Both the position numbers and the translations under genes were made by a program. From assembly GCA_015680685.1 (NCBI GenBank), contig MNCI01027046.1, forward strand, positions 1,699,850-1,727,408: a stretch of DNA of 27,559 bases, given 5' to 3'. The notes below the pieces were generated by a model. It was given only the letters and a program-made list of their open reading frames with translations, did not search any database and had not been told where the DNA came from. Every line of letters starts with the position of its first letter. The first letter of the stretch is position 1. Source of the DNA: Gnetum montanum. Its lineage: Eukaryota; Streptophyta; Gnetopsida; Gnetales; Gnetaceae. Positions 21,066 through 27,559 of this stretch are shown one piece after another.

Positions 21066-21300
21066 GCATAGCTGCTTCAGTGCTGCTCCATTCCAAGTGT
21101 TTGCTCCAGATCCATTCCATTATTGTATGATTGCCATCTGCACACACAACACAATCATATATTAGCAAGGGTAATTGAATCATTAAGCAAAGCATACCTT
21201 GCTTCGGTTTAGGTTCATTGGCTAGGTTGTGGTATGGTTGATATGGATCTGGGAAAATGTAGATGATGACTACCGAAGGTGTAGGGGTTAGGAAGAAAAA
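21066..21300 (-). other. Unassigned segment beside gag C with a possible short intron
   Basis: The sequence does not match gag A or gag B in any way I could see. On the minus strand an AAG|GTATGC donor at 21197 and a TTGTGTGTGCAG acceptor ending at 21138 would define a 60-nt intron with a CTAAT branch-like site. The flanking frames read PDPYQPYHNLANEPKPKQ upstream and NHTIMEWIWSKHLEW downstream. It may be a diverged gag N-terminus or captured host sequence. Confidence 0.3.
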
Positions 21301-21697
21301 CGAAAAAATCCGGGGCTTAGGAGAAAAATCAAAAAAGCAGGCCCTGTACCCCCATGACTAATCGCGAACCTCCGGTAGCGTTAGAATGGAGAAAGAAAAG
21401 GAGTAAGAAAGATAGGTAAAAAGGGACAACTATGGCATCGGTGAAGGGGATGTCATGATGGAAATGAACAAAAATATAAATTAATTGCAAAAATGTTAAG
21501 GAAAAGAAGTTAACTAATGTTCCAAATAGGAATGTCAATGGGTCCTCCCCAAAGCAGGCTCATGCCCTTAATGCCCTGACAATCCCACATTCAAAGAGTC
21601 CGTAGGTGCTGGGAATGTCCTTTGGAACAAGAGTTAAAGTCTTAACCGTAAGAATTTACCAAAAAGAAAACAATGCATCAACCAGAATATATACTAA
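21300..21697 (-). mobile_element. Fragment E: Athila-like 3' region
   Basis: The part at 21540-21690 matches element B at 11840-11980 in the same orientation (for example aggctcatgcc, gtaagaat and the ctaaagt/ttaaagtc region). In B this lies between pol and ORF3, so it belongs downstream of gag, yet here it sits upstream of gag C. It is therefore from another copy or a rearranged one. It forms the left flank of element D. Confidence 0.55.
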
Positions 21698-22396
21698 TGA
21701 TACTGTAGCGATAGAAAACGTCGGCAGCTGGAAATACCGATCGAGGTTCCGCGTATACAGTTTTAACCACGGATCCACGCGAGGGCTATGCTGGTAAATG
21801 CGAATCCGTGGTGCCATGAACGGTCTTGTCGATCAGACAGGGACTTACGGGTCAGTAAAACAATGAAAATTGCGTAAAAAGAAAAGCGATCTGGTTCGAG
21901 GAGTAAAACAAGGGGAAAACGATGTAGGCGGATTGCAACGGTGATAATGCTAAACACGATAAAAGGAGGCTGACATAAGAGAAGCACGTAGCTTCAAGAT
22001 CTGCGCTTTGACTTAGCAATGTGTATTTTGCATGAGAAATTACACTGGGGAGTCCCCAATTATAGGATGTGAACAAGCACAAAACAACAAGCAAAACGGT
22101 CTAAACAGAAGTTCGATCTACCTCGGGGGCTTAAGCTGAGATGCAAGGCGGGCCAAGCTTCGACGTCTACCGATCAATTACTTCTGATTGATGGAGTCCT
22201 TTTCAGTAGAACGATCACTCTTGTCACCGGTGCTCAAAGCAAACTGTGCTCTGCTTCAGGCTGTAAAGTGATAATGTCAGTAATTGCCAAAGCGCTGTTC
22301 TCTGTATCTTTGCTCCAAAGTGCTAAATGCTCTGGTGCTCAGAAAAATGCTTCCGCTTCTCTGATTTGCCAACCCTGGTATCTTTGTCAACTGGGG

Positions 22397-22405
22397 TATT
22401 TATAG
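22397..22405 (-). promoter_or_regulatory. TATA box of element D LTR
   Basis: CTATAAATA on the minus strand, in a GC-rich setting (GCGGC before, CCCC after). About 35 bp upstream (plus strand 22438-22446) is TGACGTGGG, an ACGT-core bZIP-type site. Transcription would start near 22370. Confidence 0.65.
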
Positions 22406-22508
22406 GCCGCGACGCTTTGTGGAAAAGGCGCAACCCTGATGACGTGGGTCCCAGATGTTTTGGGTCCCGTCGACTTGATCATTTTAAGTCAGATTGTGAC
22501 TACGCACA

Positions 22509-22920
22509 ACACACTCATTTGCGTGCTGTGCGTGTGAAGAGCAGGTGCGTGCTGAACGCGCTTCAATTGTCTTCAGGCTGTATTACACTCATTTGCGTTG
22601 TGTTGCGTGTATGAGCGTAATCCGGTGTAGACAACAACAGGCTTAAAATTGTTTTACGCTCATTACGCAGCTGTGCGTAACCACACGTAAATAATGTGCC
22701 ACTTACGCTCACTACGCAGCTGCGCGTGATGAAGCGTAAACAATGCCTAGCTTTAATGATAACATACGCAATGGTACGCGCCACCACGTAACGAGCGTAA
22801 AGACAAGTCATTCATGCGTTGCGAGGAAAAGCGTTGAACTGTTGTGCTTCACTGGACTCTGCCCTCGACTATCTTGGAGCTTATTACGCTTATTACGCTG
22901 CCATGCGTGATAGAGCGTAA
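22509..22920. repeat. Array of six ~37-bp dyad-symmetric units in U3
   Basis: Units lie at about 22509-22546 (decayed), 22582-22621, 22654-22690, 22703-22739, 22764-22800 and 22884-22920. The last four are each exactly 37 bp. Each has outer arms TTACGCT...AGCGTAA and inner arms ATTACGC...GCGTGAT around a loop of about 6 bp, so each is both a direct repeat of its neighbours and a hairpin. The gaps between units differ in length and sequence. The array lies 100 to 520 bp upstream of the LTR TATA box, where an enhancer would be. Confidence 0.75.
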
Positions 22921-24091
22921 ACTTGTCCTTGAAAAAAACTGATGCGCGCTCTCGCTTGAATTGCGAATCTTTGCCTGAGGCCAACTCGTAATTTTCACGG
23001 TGTTTCAATGGCCCCTCTTTGTTGATGGTTGGAGGGCTTACCCGAAGGACGTTGACAAAGAATACGAAACACCGAATCGGTAGAAGCAAGAACAGCATTC
23101 ATCCGTGGCTACTCAAGTGTTGCCCTGTCAACATGGAAGAGCAAGAATGGCAGGTATGGGAGATAGAGGGATGGAGCTAGAAACAGGCTCGGGGAAAATG
23201 CAAAATGAATTATGATGGTAGGGGTATGAAATGCGCGGTCAACAAGAATGCTTTCAGACGAGCGTAGCGCGTCAACCTAAGGTTTCTCTATTGCTGGTTA
23301 TAGCAGGAATGCGTGCAAAAGGAGCGTTACGCATCACTTTTGCGATGTCTCTGCTAGCATGTGTGGAAAATGAATACTTGCGTATGTAGATGTTGCGTAT
23401 GGGAACCGGGTGGTGAGGATGAAGGAAAACCAGAGTTGAGGGCAGGATTGTGCGAGGTATAGACGTGAAGAGCTAAGTGGTCGGGCAAACCTGAGCAGCC
23501 ATTTCAACACGCTGTTGTACTTTACCGCTCAGATGGATGCATCTTTGGACGACATTCTCCAAGGCAAGTAAACTGCAACCACAAAAAGGAAAGCAGAGGA
23601 CACCATTGCTCATAGACAAGAGGCGAGGTGCTTGAAATAAACGCCGTTTGATGTGAGATAGAGCGAATGGGCTGTAAAGAAGGAGCCGGAGCACTCAGGT
23701 GGAGCCGCCAATCCTGACGATTGGCGCTGCATATCTTCGCCAAAAGGCATCAGACACAGCGCAGCTAACTGGCCGCATAAGGAACCGGCCAGATGAATCT
23801 GCGAGGCCGGCGTCCGATAGCGATGATTGGCGAGGATTCCCGAGGCCGTTGCCGGCGAGGATTTCGTCGGAGCTCCGACTGTGGAGGCTAAACTCCCAGA
23901 GGTACCACCACTGCAGTGGGTGCGGTGGCGGCATCTCCGAGGGATCAGTAAGATGCCTCTTAGCTTATCCAAGAAATCAGTAGGATGCCGGTGGGGTGAC
24001 GACACTGGGACTGTTTCCATATCCCACCCCGTCTGTTTTGCAGCTGTACAAGAATGATCACGCTCGCTTGAACATGGTGGCGATCTGTACA
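22921..24091. other. Rest of U3 and 3' UTR of element D, with a GC-rich block
   Basis: No gene is supported. Further isolated gcgttacgcatc and ttgcgtatg phrases occur at 23310-23400. At about 23690-23960 the composition turns GC- and CpG-rich, with open frames on both strands (plus 23699-23983, minus 23610-24092) that resemble no family I know. It could be captured host sequence or simply young, undeaminated element sequence. Confidence 0.5.
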
Positions 24092-24545
24092 TCCCAGTTT
24101 TAAGTCCCGGTAGACTGTCGTTACTGGTTTTAAGTCCCAGCAGACCATGGTCCCAATTAAAGTCCGGGCAGACCGAAAGGTGCTAGTTTTACGTCGTAGC
24201 GGACGGTGGTATGGCTGATTTATGGTCTCAGTAGACCATGCTGTGGGTGTCAGTTTCACGTCACGACCCCGGGATGAATCTGTGCTGGTTTTACGTCTCA
24301 GCAGACGACTACCTACCGGTGCCAGTTTATCGTCGTGGCGGACGCGTGCAAAAGATGCCAGTTTTTCGTCTTGGCGGACCTGTACAACATTGCCAGTTTT
24401 ACGTCGTAGCGGACGGTTACCACCTGCCAGTTTAGCGTCATGGCGGACGCGTGCAAGGCATGCCAGTTTTACGTCGTGGCGGACGATCAGTGCCAGTTTT
24501 ACGTCGTAGCAGACGTGCAATGCCAGTTTTACGTCGTAGCGGACG
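24092..24545 (-). repeat. About 14 tandem repeat units behind pol
   Basis: A core of about 24 bp (plus strand gccagttttacgtcgtagc then ggacg) begins near 24092, 24122, 24151, 24182, 24214, 24249, 24283, 24320, 24356, 24391, 24425, 24461, 24491 and 24521. Spacing is 28 to 37 bp. Units close to pol are nearly identical; those further left are more diverged (ttttaagtcccagcagac). The array starts about 40 bp after the pol stop codon. Such arrays in Tat/Ogre 3' UTRs are known sources of plant satellite DNA. Confidence 0.85.
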
Positions 24546-24582
24546 AGTATTGCCATTCCTACTGTCAACACCGTTGATGCTG

Positions 24583-26805
24583 CTAGATGAAATACCGCTT
24601 CAAGTATACATGATTCACAGGATTTGCTAATTCATTGCCGTTGACGTCTACTAATTTGAACGCTCCGTTGCCATATGCGTCGACCACCAAGAAAGGGCCT
24701 TCCCAGTTTGCAGAGAACTTGCCTACTGGTTCACGCACAGCCTTGAGAACAAGATCTCCTTTCTTGATCGGGCGCTGTTGAAGGTTGTGGCGATGTTTCT
24801 GGCTCTGTTTGTCTTGATATTTCTCAATCGCATCAAGAGCCTGTATCCGCTTCTCTTCTACTGAATCCAAATCCATTATCCGAGCCTCGGTGTGTTGAGC
24901 CTCATTTATAATGGTGGAGAGGACCATTCTCAGAGAAGGAATTTGCAATTCAAGAGGTAGCACTGCTTCAGATCCGTAAACCAGGCCATAGGGCGTACTA
25001 CCCGTAGCTGTCCTACACGTAGTACGATATGCCCATAGCACATAGAGGATCTGTTCGTGCCACCGCCTTTTGTTGCCGTCGAGCATTTTCTTGAGCAGAT
25101 TGATGACTATTTTGTTTGATGCTTCAGCTTGACCATTCGCCTGCGGGTAATAGGGAGAGGAAAAAGACTGTCTGATGCCTAGGTTGTCACAGAAGGATTT
25201 GGTATCCACGCTACTAAACTGTGGCCCATTGTCGGTCACAATAGTCATCGGGAGGCCAAATCGGGTTACGATGTTGTCCAAGATAAAATGGCAAACCTGT
25301 TGGGATGTGATTTTCCGCAGGGGGACAGCTTCTACCCACTTCGTAAAGTACTCAGTAGCGGTAATAATGAAGCTATGCCCTGCAGAAGATTTTGGCGTGA
25401 TGGGTCCTATGATGTCCAGTCCCCATCGCTGAAATGGCCATGTTATCTGTGTCGTATGCAATTCTGTGGGTGACACGTGGATGAGGTTTGCGTGACGTTG
25501 ACACGTGTCATAGGTTTTGACCTTTGTCAGGCAGTCTCGTTCCATGTGTGGCCAGTAGTATCCTAGGCGTCGGATTTTTAGGACCATAGCCCTTGGTGCT
25601 ACGTGGCCACCACACAGTCCCTCGTGAACTTCGCCGACTATGTGTTGCGCTTGGTCTTTGTCAACGCAGGTAAGCAACACGCCATCAAAGGAGCGTCTAC
25701 AGAGAGTGTTGTCTCCGATGATGACGTATTGCCTAGCCCGCTTACGGATTGCGTCTTTCTGTGCGCGTGTTAATGTAGATGGCAGCTCACCTTGTAAAAG
25801 ATAAGTTTTGATATTATCGTACCATTCAGGCGTGCTTTCCTCGAGAAGAGAGGAGATTTGCGCCGCCTGAATGATAGGGTTTGCGCAGTCTGTAATCAAT
25901 GCAGGGCAGGTGTTAAACAAGTGTGCAGGCACGTGTAAAGCCATGGTGGCCAGTGCGTCAGCCAGCGTGTTGTCAGTCTGTGGGACGTGTTGGGCGTCGA
26001 AGGTCGTAAATCGCCTCAGAAGATCTTTAGCCTGATCGCAATAAGGTTGCAGATGTACAGCCTTGCAGGCGTAGACTCCAGTGATTTGATTTATGAGAAG
26101 CATCGAATCGCCCCTAACCGCCAGGTGTTGAACATCAAGTTCACCTGCAGTCATTAGTCCCCTGAGTAGCCCCTCGTACTTTGCCACATTGTTCTTACAA
26201 GGGAAGGTCAATCGATAAGTGTGTAGACGCACATCCTCAGGCGATAGTGTAAGAACCGTGGCGGCACTACCGCCTTTGGCAGTTGAAGCTCCATCGAAAT
26301 ATAACGTTGCTTCGAGGCCTGTTGAGACAGGGCTTAAGCTATGCACATGTTCGTCCGGGAACTCTGGTTCTATGGTTGCGTGATCGTTAATCGGTGAAGT
26401 CATTAACTGGTCAGCTATCGCTTGGCCTTTCGTGGATGATTGGCCAATATAGTGCAGATCGAATTCTGCCGTGATAGCCTTCCAGCGAGCTATTTTACTA
26501 CTTTCGTATAAGCTATGCGTAATGGCTCTAAGGATGTTTTTTTTGCAGATGACGTTAACTTGACTACGAAAAAGATAATGCCTACATTTCTTAAGCGTAA
26601 AAACCAGTGCTAAGCAATTACGCTCGACGTCGTTGTATCTCGTCTCATACGCACATAGAGCGTGGCTCAAGTAGTAGATGGGCATTTTCGACCCATCGTC
26701 CCTTTTTTGACAAAGTAACGCTGCTATTGCCACGTCCGAAGTCGCCAGGTAAATGAAAAATGGTAAGTCCCTTTGTAGCGGGAACACCGTTGGTAGATGT
26801 TGCAG
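24583..26805 (-). pseudogene. pol: Element D pol: RNase H, second RNase H and integrase
   Basis: One open frame of 734 codons (24583-26787). RNase H 1 covers residues about 8-130 (Asp18 in LATSDVA, Glu55 in DVERN). The second RNase H is at about 160-290, with all four acidic residues: Asp165 (LYFDGAS), Glu205 (AKYEGL), Asp227 (RGDSML) and Asp277 (TLADALA). The integrase finger has His388, His395 and Cys429, but the other Cys is Tyr426. The integrase core has Asp458 (WGLDIIGP), Asp519 (VTDNGPQF) and Glu555 (NGQAEAS), the last two with 35 residues between. The C-terminal module has NWEGPFLV at 694-701 and ends VYLKRYFI. It joins RT by a frame change near 26800, so the polyprotein is broken there. 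The stop at 24583-24585 is the normal end. Confidence 0.9.
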
Positions 26806-27559
26806 TTTGTTTTAAACTATCAAATGCACGCTGACAGTCTTCGGTCCATTCAAAGTTAACCCCCTTTTTTAGCAGGTGTTGCATAGGGTGTGACTTGTCG
26901 GTTAACCTTGAAATGAACCGGCGTATAAACTGTAAGCGTCCCTGCAAGCCGCGTAATTGCTTAAGGTCTGTGGGAAGTGTCAACTCGACAATGGCTTTGA
27001 CCTTATCAGGGTCAACTCGTATGCCGGTTTCCGCTACCACAAACCCTAGCATGTGTCCGATTTTGACTCCGAATACGCACTTCTTTGGGTTAAGCCGGAG
27101 CTCGTGTGTGGAACATCTTTGAAGGACCAACTCTAGGTCCGCTGAATGATCTTCCGACTTCAACGACTTCACAGCTATGTCGTCTACGTAATCATTCAGC
27201 CTTCCTAGGAGGTAATCACTGAAGATGTATGTCATGGCCCGTTGGTACGTTGCCCCAGCGTTCTTCAGGCCAAAAGGCATCATGGTGTAGCAAAAGGTGC
27301 CCCAGGGTGTCATGAACGTCGTGGTCAGTTGATGCTCTGGGTTAATGCGAATCTGGTTATAGCCTGAAAAGCTATCCATGAAGGACAGAAGCGCATGCCC
27401 AGCTGTTGTATCCACTAGCTGGTCGATACTCGGCAACGGGAAGTTATCCTTGATTGTGGCTTTGTTCAGATCCCGGAAGTCTATGCATATGCGTATACTC
27501 CCGGTCTTCTTCGGCACGACCACAATATTAGATACCCAATCTGAGTAATCGACCGCGCG
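26806..27559 (-). pseudogene. pol: Element D reverse transcriptase, partial
   Basis: The frame is open from the window edge: SDWVSNIVVVPKK, then ICIDFRDLNKATIKDNFPLP, LLSFMDSFSGYNQIRI (first catalytic Asp), PFGLKNAGATYQR, and YVDD at 27179-27190 (the catalytic Asp pair). LTDKSHPMQHLLKKGVNFEW and the following residues mark the RT to RNase H linker. After about 26806 the frame runs on in the wrong phase to a stop at 26645. RT copies element RNA into DNA. Protease and gag would lie to the right of 27559. Confidence 0.9.

Larger units (their letters stand above)
21698..24017 (-). mobile_element. 3' LTR of element D, boundaries approximate
   Basis: The left end is placed where similarity to element B stops (about 21690); TG occurs at 21698 and 21704. 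The right end is set beside a G-rich minus-strand tract (GACGGGGTGGGATA at about 24018-24031) that could be the polypurine tract, followed by TGGAAACAG. The TATA box is at 22397-22405, so U3 is to its right and R-U5 to its left. A length near 2.3 kb suits Tat-type elements. The true ends need the 5' LTR, which is outside the window. Confidence 0.45.
21698..27559 (-). mobile_element. Element D: Tat-like Ty3/gypsy retrotransposon, 3' part
   Basis: The minus-strand order is RT, RNase H, a second RNase H, integrase, tandem-repeat 3' UTR, then a long LTR with a TATA box. The extra RNase H between the first RNase H and integrase is a hallmark of the Tat lineage, and Tat/Ogre elements are known for variable tandem repeats between pol and the 3' LTR. 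The protease, gag, leader and 5' LTR lie past the right edge. One frame change near 26800 and one lost finger Cys are the only damage seen, so it is much younger than elements A to C. It is inserted in fragment E. Confidence 0.8.

Noticed and set aside
22327-23098. Frames of 80 to 96 codons in the element D LTR
   Set aside because: They cross the TATA box and the dyad array in both directions and are explained by LTR sequence.
24092-24545. CRISPR-like look: repeated core with variable spacers
   Set aside because: Spacers are only about 6 to 13 bp, the repeats are degenerate, there are no cas genes, and the array lies in the 3' UTR of a plant retrotransposon.

Overview
The window looks like nuclear DNA of a seed plant with a large, repeat-rich genome. 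The evidence is one intron-containing plant gene of the IQ67-domain (IQD) calmodulin-binding family, surrounded by decayed Ty3/gypsy LTR retrotransposons of the Athila and Tat types. A gymnosperm would fit the spacing and decay, but nothing here proves it. No bacterial genes, tRNA genes, rRNA genes or CRISPR arrays were seen.

Layout, left to right. 1-3190: the 5' end of an old Athila-like element (A) on the minus strand, with gag remnant, tRNA-Asp-type primer site, and LTR with a TATA box. 3191-4325: unassigned DNA plus the 3' UTR side of the IQD gene. 4326-7588: the IQD gene, minus strand, five phase-0 exons encoding 436 residues, with a candidate TATA box and two upstream ORFs. 7842-9300: no gene. 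9305-9625: a tRNA-derived SINE-like remnant. 9633-19671: a second Athila-like element (B), minus strand, about 10 kb, with truncated 3' LTR, a third ORF of unknown function, pol (INT, RNase H, RT, PR), gag, primer site and truncated 5' LTR. 19672-21065: a third gag (C) cut off at the B LTR. 21066-21697: unassigned DNA and a piece of Athila-like 3' region (E). 21698-27559: the 3' part of a much better preserved Tat-like element (D), minus strand, with a long LTR, an array of 37-bp dyad units in U3, tandem repeats in the 3' UTR, and pol with two RNase H domains plus integrase; its RT runs off the right edge.

How it fits together. All four elements point the same way and D sits inside older Athila-like debris. 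In A, B and C nearly all damage is C-to-T or G-to-A: tryptophan, glutamine and arginine codons have become stops while frames stay open for kilobases, and CpG sites kept in one LTR of B are TG or CA in the other. This is what long-term cytosine methylation would leave. D has one visible frame change in about 3 kb of pol and looks young. The IQD gene is the only host gene and its open frame and splice sites are intact.

The points most worth following up are the unknown 310-codon ORF3 of B, the dyad array upstream of D's promoter, the tandem repeats behind D's pol, and a Cys/His block kept in three gag copies. All comparisons were made by eye; no searches or alignments were run.
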